The notes under the pieces are model-generated. The model ran no database searches. It saw only the letters and a program-made list of their open reading frames with translations, and was not told the origin of the DNA. This document shows, one piece after another, positions 1 to 8,249 of a stretch of DNA of 41,070 bases; position 1 is the stretch's first letter, and every line of letters begins with the position of its first letter. Source of the DNA: Erysipelotrichaceae bacterium (GTDB lineage Bacteria > Bacillota_I > Bacilli_A > Erysipelotrichales > Erysipelotrichaceae); contig JARKSP010000046.1 in NCBI GenBank assembly GCA_029974225.1, forward strand, positions 1-41,070. The letters run 5' to 3'. A program made the position numbers and the translations under genes.

Positions 1-129
1 TAAAGCTTCTAAGTTATCGAAACAGACACCAATACCGAAAACAGTATCAGTGGCAAAAGCAACTACTCCACCACTCCTAAGGGTGTTGACTATTCTCTTA
101 AAATATCTCGGTTTAATCACTTTTGTCAT
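1..129 (-). CDS. Sua5/YciO/YrdC-family protein, N-terminal part (cut by window edge)
   Basis: The reverse strand encodes 43 residues that start MTKVIKPRYFKRIVNTLRSG and continue with GGVVAFATDTVFGIG before the window ends. The ATDTVFGIG stretch matches the PTDTVYGLG motif of the Sua5/TsaC fold, which binds L-threonine and ATP to make threonylcarbamoyl-AMP for the t6A37 modification of tRNA. The ATG at 129 follows GGAGAAACAAG, a good ribosome binding site. The C-terminal part is outside the window, so a YciO-type paralogue cannot be excluded. Confidence 0.75.
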   Translation of the reverse strand, partial: MTKVIKPRYFKRIVNTLRSGGVVAFATDTVFGIGVCFDNLEAL

Positions 130-197
130 CTTGTTTCTCCAGACTCTGTTATATTCTAACACAATTGCTTTGATGTGGGATATCTAATTATTGATTT

Positions 198-1442
198 TTA
201 AATATTAATTCCGATTTTTTCAAACAGTTCTTTTAAATTAAGCTGTTTTCTATTGGTTATATAGTTTCCATTTAAAAATTCCAGAGCATAGCTGATATGA
301 CAGCATACTCCCTTGTATAAAACATCTTCATCAACATCAAATTTATAGTTGTGTGTTTGAGCTGTTATTCCTTTTTCGGCATTAGAGGTAATTAAATTGA
401 TATATAGTCCATCTGATTTCATCTGCAGATAAGCAAAGGATTCAGAACCCATTTTTGCTTTTCCTTCCTCAATCACAAATTCTAATTTTTCAAAAGCCTT
501 TCTTCCAATTTCACAGCAAAGCTCGTCATTAATAACCGGATAGGTATTGATTCTAAAATGGTCACTAAAAGTGCAGCCAAATTTTTCACTTTTTTCTTGC
601 ATAATCTTTTTGAACTCTGACATAAAATAAGCGGCCAGCTCTTCTTTAAAGAAACGGATTGAGCCTTCAAATCTTAAGGTATCAGAAATAATATTACACT
701 TGCTTCCACAATTGACTACACAGACTGAATATGAAAAAAGTTCATCTTTCACTATTTCAATCTCTCTTAAAGCTTTGACAACATCTGCGAACACATCAAT
801 TGGATTATTACATAAATCCGGTCTGGAACCATGACCGCCTTTACCGTTAATAGTAATATCAAAAACTATCATTCCGGCATAATATTCCTTTGGATGAACA
901 ATAACACTTCCCGGTTCATGTTCTACTATTGAGCCGACATGAATGCCAAAACAATTATCATACTCAATATTGTTTTCCTCAAAATACTTCAAACAGTAAT
1001 AGATGTTGTCGCCAGATTCCTCTCCTCTTTCAAAAAAACCATATATTTTACCTGTAAAGGCCTCTTTATGCTGATTCAAAATCTGTAAGGCCACCAGCAA
1101 CATCGCCGTATGACAGTCATGACCACACATATGAGCGACCCCTTCATTTAAGCTGACGCAAACTTTATTGAAGCCACCATCATTAAACTGACATTCTTCT
1201 ATTGGTAAAGCATCGATGTCCGCTCTCAACAAAACGGTTTTCCCAGGCCTGCCAGAATCAATCGTAACTAAAATTCCGCCATTTTCAATTTCTAAGTGTT
1301 CTACATCATACTTTTTCAGCTCTTGTCTGATGAATTTTAAAGTCTCGTATTCTTTTCCTGTAAGTTCAGGATACATATGAAAATGACGACGGTATTCCAG
1401 AAGTCTTTCTTCATTTTCCTTGGCTAATTTAATGATGTCCAT
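198..1442 (-). CDS. M20-family amidohydrolase (N-acyl amino acid / hippurate hydrolase-like)
   Basis: This 414-residue protein has the M20D pattern: RRHFHMYPELTGKE near residue 18, RADIDALPIEE near 73, the metal motif HMCGHDCH at 104-111 (Cys106, His108 and His111 are expected ligands or neighbours), and ERGEESGD at 138-145 with the paired acidic residues. Family members hydrolyse the amide bond of N-acyl amino acids or related conjugates in the cytoplasm using two divalent metals. The ATG at 1442 follows GAGGTAAGGGT. The usual PAEE motif is changed to RGEE, which keeps the glutamates. The substrate cannot be told from the sequence. It lies downstream of metG-rlmH on the same strand, beyond a hairpin. 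Confidence 0.85.
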   Translation of the reverse strand: MDIIKLAKENEERLLEYRRHFHMYPELTGKEYETLKFIRQELKKYDVEHLEIENGGILVTIDSGRPGKTVLLRADIDALPIEECQFNDGGFNKVCVSLNEGVAHMCGHDCHTAMLLVALQILNQHKEAFTGKIYGFFERGEESGDNIYYCLKYFEENNIEYDNCFGIHVGSIVEHEPGSVIVHPKEYYAGMIVFDITINGKGGHGSRPDLCNNPIDVFADVVKALREIEIVKDELFSYSVCVVNCGSKCNIISDTLRFEGSIRFFKEELAAYFMSEFKKIMQEKSEKFGCTFSDHFRINTYPVINDELCCEIGRKAFEKLEFVIEEGKAKMGSESFAYLQMKSDGLYINLITSNAEKGITAQTHNYKFDVDEDVLYKGVCCHISYALEFLNGNYITNRKQLNLKELFEKIGINI

Positions 1443-1493
1443 ACCCTTACCTCAATTCTTTATTGCAATTATAGTATCTGATTGCTCCTTTGA

Positions 1494-1524
1494 CAATCAG
1501 AAAAGTAGTGGCTAACCACTACTT
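1494..1524 (-). terminator. Hairpin at the end of rlmH, probable intrinsic terminator
   Basis: A perfect 9-bp inverted repeat (AAGTAGTGG at 1503-1511 and CCACTACTT at 1516-1524, loop CTAA) overlaps the rlmH stop codon. On the minus strand it is followed by TTTTCTGATT, a short and imperfect U tract, so termination is probably partial. Confidence 0.55.
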
Positions 1525-1983
1525 ATGATAAGTTTCATTGTTTAAAATTTTATAGCTGCGGTATATCTGCTCAAGAATAAGCAGTCTAGCCAGATTGTGA
1601 GGAAAGGTCAGTTCAGATAATTTAAGTTCAAAATCCGCTTTATCTTTCACATTTTCGCTAACACCCAGTGAACCGCCAATAATGAAAGTTATATTTGAAC
1701 TGTGATAGGTGTTTATCTGTTCGATTTTTTTAGCGAGTTCTTCACTGTTTAGTGCTTTCCCCTGTAAATCCAGCAGGACAACATAGCTATTCTTTTTTAT
1801 CTGTTTCAGAATTCTTTGACCTTCCAGCTCTTTTATTTTCTCAGCTTCCAGTTTGTCATTAGGCTCATCATTAACTTCAATTATTTCAATTTTAGAATAA
1901 CTTGAAATTCTTTTTCGATATTCATTAATCAAAGCTGTCAGAGCTTTTTCTTTGATTTTTCCTACCGCAATAACGGTAATCAT
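1519..1983 (-). CDS. rlmH: 23S rRNA (pseudouridine-1915 N3)-methyltransferase RlmH
   Basis: The 154-residue protein is the usual length for the RlmH SPOUT methyltransferase. It starts MITVIAVGKIKEKALTALIN and has the trefoil-knot SAM-binding segment FIIGGSLGVSENV at about 101-113, followed by LSELTFPHNLARLLILEQIY, the family's C-terminal signature. RlmH methylates N3 of pseudouridine 1915 in helix 69 of 23S rRNA, on assembled ribosomes. Its ATG overlaps the metG stop codon as ATGA (1980-1983), so translation is probably coupled to metG. Confidence 0.95.
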   Translation of the reverse strand: MITVIAVGKIKEKALTALINEYRKRISSYSKIEIIEVNDEPNDKLEAEKIKELEGQRILKQIKKNSYVVLLDLQGKALNSEELAKKIEQINTYHSSNITFIIGGSLGVSENVKDKADFELKLSELTFPHNLARLLILEQIYRSYKILNNETYHK

Positions 1984-3917
1984 TTTACAACAGCTCCGTC
2001 TTCAACTTCGCTTACTGTTATTGTTTCCAGAGTTCCATCTTCGTCTTCCGCAGTTAAAATCATACCTTTAGATTCCTGGCCTCTTAAGGTTATAGGAGCC
2101 AGGTTAGCGATGAAGGCTACCTTTTTGCCGACCAGCTGCTCCGGACTGTACTTTTCCGCAATGCCGCTGACAATCTGTCTTTCATCAGTGCCGCATTTTA
2201 CTTTTAATACCAGCAGCTTATCGGCTTTCGGATGTTTTTTACACTCTGATACTTTCCCGATTCGAATATCCAGTTTCGCAAAATCATCAATACTTACCTC
2301 ATCTTTAAATCGCATCTTTTTAGGTACTTTAGCTTCCAGATACTGCTGAACTTCTTCCAGTTTGGTTTCAGCATCAATTCTGGCAAACAGTGCTGCCGGT
2401 TTTTCGGTGACTTTATTGCTGATTTCATAATTCCCCCAGGACAGAACTGAATCATATGATTTCTGTTCAGTATTAATCTGTTCAAAGACATTTTTAGCTG
2501 TTTCAGGCATAAATGGTTCGATTAATACGGTCGCAATTCTGATACCCTCTAACAGGTTATATAAAACTGTATTTAATCTGTCGGTTTTAGTTTCATCTTT
2601 AGCCAGAGTCCAAGGAAGTGTTTCATCAATATATTTGTTACACCTTCTTAACAGTTCAAATATTGCTTCCAGGGCATCAGCAACTCTTAAGCCATCCATC
2701 TTAAGGTCTACTCTCCTGACTATCTCTAAGGCAAACTGTTTTAACTCTTCATCAAGTGCTTCATACTCTCTTTTATCATTTAAGGTACCGCCAAAATATT
2801 TGTTAACCATCGAAACAGTGCGATTTACCAGGTTACCGTAGACATTGGCTAAATCAGAGTTGATTCTCTCAATGACCAGCTGCCAGGTGATTGAACCATC
2901 CTGAGCAAAAGGCATTTCATTTAAAACAAAATATCTGATGGCATCGACACCAAAAAACTTAACCAGATCATCAGCATACATCACGTTTCCTCTTGATTTG
3001 GAAATCTTCTCTTCTCCAAACAGCATCCAAGGATGACCAAACACCTGCTTTGGCAGAGGAATATTTAAAGCCAAAAGTAGAATCGGCCAGTAAATGGTAT
3101 GAAACCTGACTATATCTTTACCAATCAGATGCAAATCTGCTGGCCAGTATTTATTATATAAATCACCATGATTTCCCCCGCAATCAAAGCCTAAGCCGGT
3201 TATATAGTTGCTTAAGGCATCAATCCAGACATAAATCACATGTTTTTCATCAAAAGTTACAGGAACCCCCCACTTAAAGCTGGTTCTGGAAACACATAAA
3301 TCCTGAAGACCTGGCTTTAAAAAGTTATTTATCATTTCATTCTTTCGGCTTTCCGGCTGGATGAATTCCGGATGCTTTTCAATATGCTCAATCAGCTGAT
3401 CGGCATATTTGCTCATCCTGAAGAAATAAGATTCTTCCTTGGCTTTATGAACTTCTCTTTCACAGTCTGGACATTTGCCGTCTTTCAGCTGACCGTCAGT
3501 CCAGAATGATTCACAGGGTGTACAATACCAGCCTTCATATTCAGACTTATAGATATCGCCCTGGTCATAAAGCTTTTCAAAAATCTTCTGTACCTGTTTT
3601 TTATGATAGCTGTCAGTTGTTCTGACAAATTTATCATACGAAGTATTCATCAGATCCCAGATCTCTTTGATGACTGCTGTCTGCTGGTCAACATATGCCT
3701 GAGGGTTCATCTTGGCTTCTTTGGCTTTTTCTTCTACTTTCTTGCCATGTTCATCGGTTCCGGTCTGAAAAAAGACATCATAGCCCCTCATTCTTTTATA
3801 GCGGGCTATGGCATCAGCCATTATTATCTCATAGGTATTACCAATGTGTGGCTTACCGCTGGCATAGGCAATTGCGGTTGTGATGTAATATCTCTTTTTA
3901 TTCTCTTTTTCGCACAT
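1980..3917 (-). CDS. metG: Methionyl-tRNA synthetase with C-terminal tRNA-binding domain
   Basis: This 645-residue class I synthetase charges tRNA-Met. Its HIGH motif is KPHIGNTYE near the N-terminus, its zinc knuckle has CTPCESFW and CPDCE, its KMSKS motif is KISKSRGN, and its C-terminal 100 residues (DFAKLDIRIGKV...LVLKVKCG) form an EMAPII/Arc1p-like tRNA-binding domain. I start it at the ATG at 3917 because TTTGGAGGATAAAAAG precedes it. An in-frame ATG 33 nt further up lies inside the T-box terminator and has no ribosome binding site. It is the first gene of a metG-rlmH operon behind a T-box leader. A second, divergent MetRS-like gene lies at 20947-22926. Confidence 0.97.
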   Translation of the reverse strand: MCEKENKKRYYITTAIAYASGKPHIGNTYEIIMADAIARYKRMRGYDVFFQTGTDEHGKKVEEKAKEAKMNPQAYVDQQTAVIKEIWDLMNTSYDKFVRTTDSYHKKQVQKIFEKLYDQGDIYKSEYEGWYCTPCESFWTDGQLKDGKCPDCEREVHKAKEESYFFRMSKYADQLIEHIEKHPEFIQPESRKNEMINNFLKPGLQDLCVSRTSFKWGVPVTFDEKHVIYVWIDALSNYITGLGFDCGGNHGDLYNKYWPADLHLIGKDIVRFHTIYWPILLLALNIPLPKQVFGHPWMLFGEEKISKSRGNVMYADDLVKFFGVDAIRYFVLNEMPFAQDGSITWQLVIERINSDLANVYGNLVNRTVSMVNKYFGGTLNDKREYEALDEELKQFALEIVRRVDLKMDGLRVADALEAIFELLRRCNKYIDETLPWTLAKDETKTDRLNTVLYNLLEGIRIATVLIEPFMPETAKNVFEQINTEQKSYDSVLSWGNYEISNKVTEKPAALFARIDAETKLEEVQQYLEAKVPKKMRFKDEVSIDDFAKLDIRIGKVSECKKHPKADKLLVLKVKCGTDERQIVSGIAEKYSPEQLVGKKVAFIANLAPITLRGQESKGMILTAEDEDGTLETITVSEVEDGAVVK

Positions 3918-3930
3918 CTTTTTATCCTCC

Positions 3931-4136
3931 AAAAAAATAAAAGGCACCATATTAAGGACGTCTTAAACGTGGTACCACCTTAGTTGCTTCTCATATCACT
4001 TAACGCGTGTTGACGTCTTTATCTACCTATCGATAAAGCAGTTCCAAGACCATGTTGGCAGCACTTGACTGGTATCTTTCACCCGACGATACCTCTCTGC
4101 AAGGCAGTTGCTGTTACTCTTCTTTTCATAACCTGT
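3931..4136 (-). promoter_or_regulatory. T-box riboswitch, methionine type, in the metG leader
   Basis: On the minus strand the leader has a stem I region with AGAGAGG and GGTATC/GATACC arms, a candidate ATG specifier at 4053-4051 (AACATGGTC), a stem III hairpin CTTTATC/GATAAAG, and the T-box AAGGTGGTACCACG (3981-3968). The terminator forms when GGTACCA pairs with TGGTGCC around an inner TTAAG/CTTAA stem, followed by TTTTATTTTTTT. The two conformations share GGTACCA and so are mutually exclusive. Uncharged tRNA-Met should stabilise the antiterminator and allow metG-rlmH transcription. The specifier position is inferred from layout. Confidence 0.93.
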
Positions 4137-4142
4137 ATTCAA

Positions 4143-4171
4143 ATTATAATTTATTTTATTATTTTTATCAA
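4143..4171 (-). promoter_or_regulatory. Sigma-A-type promoter of metG-rlmH
   Basis: Read on the minus strand, TTGATA (4171-4166) is followed after 17 bp by TATAAT (4148-4143). Transcription would start near 4136, directly before stem I of the T-box leader. Confidence 0.75.
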
Positions 4172-4262
4172 TATAAATTGTCCTGCGCCTGGAATATCTT
4201 GATGCCAGCCTGTTAATTTTCAGAATTTAATGTTCTGACTGTTCTTGCTGCTTTTTAAATAA

Positions 4263-5069
4263 TTATTTTGCCTTCTTAAATCTCAGTTTTCCTGAGGTTT
4301 TATGAATAATTTCTCTGTTATTTATTTTACATAAAACATAATAGAAAATCTCAGCTCCCAAGCAGTTAGCCAGAATATAGATTGGCAAATTAACATACCA
4401 GCCATATGTTCTGGCGATATCCTTAAACACAATTATTGGTGAATTAACCGGACCGAGAAAAAACATATTAATTGAGCCGTTAGATACATCATAAAACAGC
4501 AGATTGATATTAAAAGCCATAAAACAGAGAATTAAAAATACTACCACGGCCTGTTTGAAATCCTTGAAACTGGTAGCTGCTCTTTTACTGCGAACAATAT
4601 AAAACCCGACAAAGACCAGAGTCATATGCCATAACAGTGAATGTATCGTCAGCATCAGATATCTGTTTAACAGACCTGAAGGTTCAAAAAATGAGATGAA
4701 ACCTCCCATCAGGTTAAAGGATGCGATAAAATTGTACAGATAACTTTTAATCTTGACATTTTTTATAAATGGCAAAGCCAGACAGAAATACATCGGTATT
4801 GAACACATCTGAAAAGGAAATATCCACCACGCATAATTTCTATCATTGATTACATAGTAATAAAGTAATTGTTTGTATATTTCGGACAAAAACAAAAATA
4901 ATCCTACCGTTAACAGGACAATATTATTCTGTTTTTCATCTGTATTTTTCAGTTTACCTGCCAAGAGCCAGCATCCGGTAAAGCCTAATAGTGTAAACAG
5001 GATATGAAATGCACCATATGGTTTTGGAGGATCAATCAGCCAGGCAGTCCAATTTAAAAATTCTTCCAT
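4263..5069 (-). CDS. YwaF/TIGR02206-like integral membrane protein
   Basis: This protein of about 268 residues is almost entirely hydrophobic, with roughly seven predicted membrane helices. It carries features of the YwaF family: a WIFPFQMCSIPMYF segment, an IHSLLWHMTLVF segment with two histidines, and FFLGPVNSPI in the second half. The family's biochemical role is unknown. I place the start at the ATG at 5069; a GTG three codons upstream (5078) is also possible, and neither has a recognisable Shine-Dalgarno site. It stands alone between the metG leader and the divergent nagA. Confidence 0.75.
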   Translation of the reverse strand: MEEFLNWTAWLIDPPKPYGAFHILFTLLGFTGCWLLAGKLKNTDEKQNNIVLLTVGLFLFLSEIYKQLLYYYVINDRNYAWWIFPFQMCSIPMYFCLALPFIKNVKIKSYLYNFIASFNLMGGFISFFEPSGLLNRYLMLTIHSLLWHMTLVFVGFYIVRSKRAATSFKDFKQAVVVFLILCFMAFNINLLFYDVSNGSINMFFLGPVNSPIIVFKDIARTYGWYVNLPIYILANCLGAEIFYYVLCKINNREIIHKTSGKLRFKKAK

Positions 5070-5169
5070 ATAACACACAAAATCAAAATAGGCCAGGATT
5101 TGATTATTTCCTTTCTGCCTATAATTAATTTAGCACAATTTATCAGACTTTCAAGTAGGTTATTAATAA

Positions 5170-5198
5170 ATATTGCCTTTTATCTATATCGGCAATAT
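5170..5198. promoter_or_regulatory. Inverted repeat directly upstream of the nagA promoter
   Basis: ATATTGCC (5170-5177) and GGCAATAT (5191-5198) form an 8-bp perfect inverted repeat with a 13-bp spacer, ending 2 bp before the nagA -35 box in the gap between divergent genes. It could be an operator for a regulator of amino-sugar use. No known consensus was matched. Confidence 0.35.
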
Positions 5199-5200
5199 AT

Positions 5201-5229
5201 TTAACAAATATTCAAAAAAGACTTACAAT
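5201..5229 (+). promoter_or_regulatory. Promoter of nagA
   Basis: TTAACA (5201-5206) and TACAAT (5224-5229) are separated by 17 bp, each one mismatch from the sigma-A consensus. The start codon of nagA is about 18 nt after the expected transcription start. Confidence 0.65.
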
Positions 5230-5253
5230 AGAATAAGAATAGGAGCTTAAGCG

Positions 5254-6402
5254 ATGAAAACTCTAATAAAAAATGTTGTGATTGTAAAAAAGGATAAAAA
5301 ATTTAATGGTTCAGTTTTAATTGATGAAGGAATCATTAGCCAGATTTTTGAAGATGATAGTTATGATATTGATGCCACTGCTATGAGAATAATTGATGGA
5401 AACGGTTTTTTCCTAGCTCCTGGCATGGTTGATATCCATCTTCATGGCAGCTATGGCCATGACTTCATCAGCAATCCAAAAGAAACAGTCGATATCGTTT
5501 CAAGAGGCTTATTAAAAGAAGGAACTACTTCATTTCTGGCCTCGCTAACCGTTTTATCACCTGGAGATACTTTAAAGCTTCTAAACCAATATAAAAACAT
5601 CGAAGAAAAACAGGCTGGAGCCAATTTTTTAGGGGTTCATCTGGAAGGACCCTATCTTTCCTATGAAAAACGCCAGTTAATGAATCCCAGATATCTAAGA
5701 AGTCCCAAATCGGAAGATTTTGAGGAAATGCTGCTGGCTGCTGGTGGTAAACTCAAATATATGACTATTGCTCCTGAATTGGATAATATGCAGCAATTCA
5801 TAAAATATGCCCATAATAAGGTTGTTTTGTCTATCGGTCATACTATGGCCAACTGCAGCACCACTTTAAAAGCTCTTAAATCAGGCTGTAAAAGTTTTAC
5901 CCATCTATACAATGGTATGGGACAGCATCAGCATCGTCAGCCAATGGCGGTTACTGCCGCTTTAACAGATAAAAGAGCCTACAGTGAACTGATTGTTGAT
6001 GGCAATCATGTTCATCCTGATGTTGTTAGAGCAACCTACCGGGTTTTGGGAAGCAGACAGATTATTCTTATTACTGATGCCATGCTGGCTAAGGGAATGG
6101 CTGATGGTGAATATGTTTTCTCTAATTTAGCCTGCCGAAAACAGGGCAACAGAGTTAATGTCATCGAAACAGGAATGTTTGCCGGTTCGGTCATTACTCA
6201 GCTTGAAGCAATAAAGAATATGAGACAGTTCTGCAGCTGCGATGTTGTTGACCTGTTTAAAATGGCTAGTTATAACCCCTGCAGACTGCTGAACATTGAC
6301 AATAAGGGTTGCATTGAAGCGGGCAAAGATGCTGACTTAATCCTGCTGGATAAAGATTTAAATTTAAAGGCTACTATTGTCGCCGGCAAACAAATATATT
6401 GA
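5254..6402 (+). CDS. nagA: N-acetylglucosamine-6-phosphate deacetylase
   Basis: The 382-residue amidohydrolase converts GlcNAc-6-P to glucosamine-6-P and acetate, a cytosolic step of amino-sugar and cell-wall recycling. Metal and substrate residues fall at their family positions: His62 and His64 in VDIHLHG, Glu131 in HLEGPY, His196 in SIGHT, His217 in FTHLYN, His252 in DGNHVHP, and the catalytic Asp275 in LITDAM. The length is normal for NagA. The ATG at 5254 follows AGGAG with 8-nt spacing. No nagB or PTS gene is adjacent, so the gene appears to be transcribed on its own. Confidence 0.96.
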   Translation: MKTLIKNVVIVKKDKKFNGSVLIDEGIISQIFEDDSYDIDATAMRIIDGNGFFLAPGMVDIHLHGSYGHDFISNPKETVDIVSRGLLKEGTTSFLASLTVLSPGDTLKLLNQYKNIEEKQAGANFLGVHLEGPYLSYEKRQLMNPRYLRSPKSEDFEEMLLAAGGKLKYMTIAPELDNMQQFIKYAHNKVVLSIGHTMANCSTTLKALKSGCKSFTHLYNGMGQHQHRQPMAVTAALTDKRAYSELIVDGNHVHPDVVRATYRVLGSRQIILITDAMLAKGMADGEYVFSNLACRKQGNRVNVIETGMFAGSVITQLEAIKNMRQFCSCDVVDLFKMASYNPCRLLNIDNKGCIEAGKDADLILLDKDLNLKATIVAGKQIY

Positions 6403-6424
6403 AACTTTTAGAGTTTCCTTTCCG
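6401..6424 (+). terminator. Weak hairpin after nagA
   Basis: GAAACT (6401-6406) and AGTTTC (6412-6417) form a 6-bp stem starting in the nagA stop codon, followed by the pyrimidine-rich CTTTCCG. The U tract is interrupted, so this is at best a weak terminator. Confidence 0.35.
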
Positions 6425-6458
6425 TTTAGTGCTATAATTGTTTTTGGGAAGAGCTTTA

Positions 6459-6902
6459 ATGACTAAAGGAAATGGCGTATACGAAGAATTTTCAACAGAC
6501 AAAGGACCTTACGCTGGTGTTTGGGTTATTGTTTTAGTCTTGTTGCTGCTTCCACTATTTCTTTATAAAGTGTTATTGGCAGTATTCACCAATTTCCGAG
6601 CTGGTAATGCCTTTATGATTGAATATCAGGCCAAGATATTTGCCGGACTTGTCAGCGTACTATTTGATCTTACCTATATATTAGCCTCCGGTTTACAAAA
6701 ACCTTTTGCTGCTGTAAAGAAAAGGATTGCTAATTTTGTTGGCAATCTCGGATATATCGGTTTAAGAAGTTCATTTAAGTGGTACTTTGCTGAAGCTAAA
6801 GAAACAGGCTATGCCTTCTGGATAATTTTCGCTTGTATTCTCTATAATTTTTATTTTTTTCTGGATGCATTAGTTAAGTTGCTAAATTACATTAACAGGT
6901 AG
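6459..6902 (+). CDS. Small membrane protein of unknown function
   Basis: I do not recognise this protein of 147 residues. It has hydrophobic segments at about 20-42 (VWVIVLVLLLLPLFLYKVLL), 55-72 and 118-140, with charged stretches between (KPFAAVKKRIAN). The ATG at 6459 is preceded by GGGAAGAG at suitable spacing, and a TATAAT at 6433-6438 could serve as its -10 box, so it may have its own promoter just after nagA. A TTG seven codons upstream overlaps the -10 box and is less likely. It lies 25 bp before the MalY-like gene, on the same strand. Confidence 0.6.
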   Translation: MTKGNGVYEEFSTDKGPYAGVWVIVLVLLLLPLFLYKVLLAVFTNFRAGNAFMIEYQAKIFAGLVSVLFDLTYILASGLQKPFAAVKKRIANFVGNLGYIGLRSSFKWYFAEAKETGYAFWIIFACILYNFYFFLDALVKLLNYINR

Positions 6903-6927
6903 TAGATATATAAAAAAGGAGACAAAC

Positions 6928-8088
6928 ATGTATAATTTTGACAAAATCGTAAATCGCAAAAACACCAACTGTTACAAATGGGATTCGCTGAAGACTAAAT
7001 ACCCAGGCGTTGAGGATATTATTCCGATGGGAATAGCAGATATGGATTTTGAAGTCTGTGATGAAATTGAAAAAGCCTTTAAAGAACGTATCAAACATCC
7101 GGTATATGGCTATTATTATGATATTAACAGTGACCTGGCTCCAATCATTTATGAAAGATACAAAAATAAAGGTTATGATATTGAACTGGATGATATTGTG
7201 GTAGGAACAGGTGTTGTCTACATAATCAATCATATTATCAGAACCTTTACAGAAATAGGAGATAAAATCGTTTTACCGGCTCCTTATTACACTCCTTTTG
7301 GTGCTGTCATTGAAAACAATGACCGGATCATTTTGCCCTGTGAAATGAAGCTGGTAGATGGTGTTTATAAAACTGATTTGAGCAGCATTGAAGATCAGAT
7401 TGACCAGTCAACCTCAATGTTTATCTTCTGCAATCCTCATAATCCAACTGGAAGAGTATTCGATAACGACGAAATGCTGGAGGTGGCTGATTTCTGCCAA
7501 AGGCATAACCTGTTGATTATTTCTGATGAGATTCACAGTGATTTCGCTTTAACTAAACCTTTTTATCCACTTATCAATATTAATGAATTTGCTAAATATA
7601 ACACCTTTACTGTTTCCAGCTGCACCAAAACATTTAATATAGCGGGCATAAAAGTTGCCTTTTGTATGATATCGAATCCAGAACTCAGGGAAAAATACAT
7701 AAAATATGCTAAACACTCTGGTTTGGGTGATGTCAATTCCTTTGGCATTGAAGCTATTAAAGCTGCCTATTTAAAAGGACAGCGCTGGGAAGAGGAAATG
7801 CTGGAATATATTAGAGGAAATAGAGCTTATGTGCTTGATTTCTTCAAAAAGAATCTGCCAGATATTAAAGTTAATCCCTCTGAAGGAACATACTTGTTGT
7901 GGATTGATTTCACAGGCAGCGGCAAAGATATCAATGATATTCAGAAAATTCTTATCAACGACTGCAAAGTTGAACTGAATGACGGGCTGGCATATGGAGG
8001 ATATTCAGGCTTTGCAAGAATGAATCTTGCTCTGCCACGCTGTCGTCTCATTGAAGCCTGTAATAGAATTTATTCCGTTTTCAAATAA
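6928..8088 (+). CDS. MalY/PatB-type PLP-dependent C-S lyase (cystathionine beta-lyase-like)
   Basis: The 386-residue fold-type I PLP enzyme matches the MalY/PatB subgroup: MGIADMDFEV near residue 34, VYGYYY near 59, FCNPHNPTGRVF at 167-178, SDEIHSDF at 199-206 with the PLP-contacting Asp200, and CTKTFNIAG with the Schiff-base lysine Lys234. Members cleave cystathionine or other cysteine conjugates to a thiol, pyruvate and ammonia; some also act as aminotransferases. AAAAGGAG precedes the ATG by 8 nt. A clean terminator follows the gene. Confidence 0.92.
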   Translation: MYNFDKIVNRKNTNCYKWDSLKTKYPGVEDIIPMGIADMDFEVCDEIEKAFKERIKHPVYGYYYDINSDLAPIIYERYKNKGYDIELDDIVVGTGVVYIINHIIRTFTEIGDKIVLPAPYYTPFGAVIENNDRIILPCEMKLVDGVYKTDLSSIEDQIDQSTSMFIFCNPHNPTGRVFDNDEMLEVADFCQRHNLLIISDEIHSDFALTKPFYPLININEFAKYNTFTVSSCTKTFNIAGIKVAFCMISNPELREKYIKYAKHSGLGDVNSFGIEAIKAAYLKGQRWEEEMLEYIRGNRAYVLDFFKKNLPDIKVNPSEGTYLLWIDFTGSGKDINDIQKILINDCKVELNDGLAYGGYSGFARMNLALPRCRLIEACNRIYSVFK

Positions 8089-8109
8089 AGTGGGCAACCA
8101 CTTTTTTTA
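8087..8109 (+). terminator. Intrinsic terminator after the C-S lyase gene
   Basis: AAAGTGG (8087-8093), loop GCAA, and CCACTTT (8098-8104) form a 7-bp stem that overlaps the stop codon and runs into a TTTTTTT tract. Confidence 0.85.
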
Positions 8110-8219
8110 TTTGTATTAATAACCGATAACCTTTCTTTTTTTCACATTTTATCTCTTCCATTGGCGGAAAATATTTCTTTTTCATTTTAATCCTCTAACA
8201 ATTCTATCCTGTTCAAATA

Positions 8220-8228
8220 TGTTATAAT
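8220..8228 (+). promoter_or_regulatory. Extended -10 promoter of the tmk operon
   Basis: TGTTATAAT holds a consensus TATAAT at 8223-8228 with the extended TG one base upstream. No good -35 box is visible. It lies 21 bp before the tmk start. Confidence 0.55.
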
Positions 8229-8249
8229 GTTAGCAGAGGTATTTTCTTT

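Noticed and set aside
3918-3950. In-frame ATG upstream that would lengthen metG by 11 residues
   Set aside because: It lies within the T-box terminator stem and has no ribosome binding site, while GGAGG precedes the ATG at 3917.
3603-3983. Plus-strand frame of 126 codons opposite metG
   Set aside because: It is antisense to the catalytic domain and T-box of metG, has no family features and no ribosome binding site.
6892-7233. Minus-strand frame of 113 codons opposite the C-S lyase gene
   Set aside because: It is antisense to the conserved N-terminus of the lyase and shows no family pattern.
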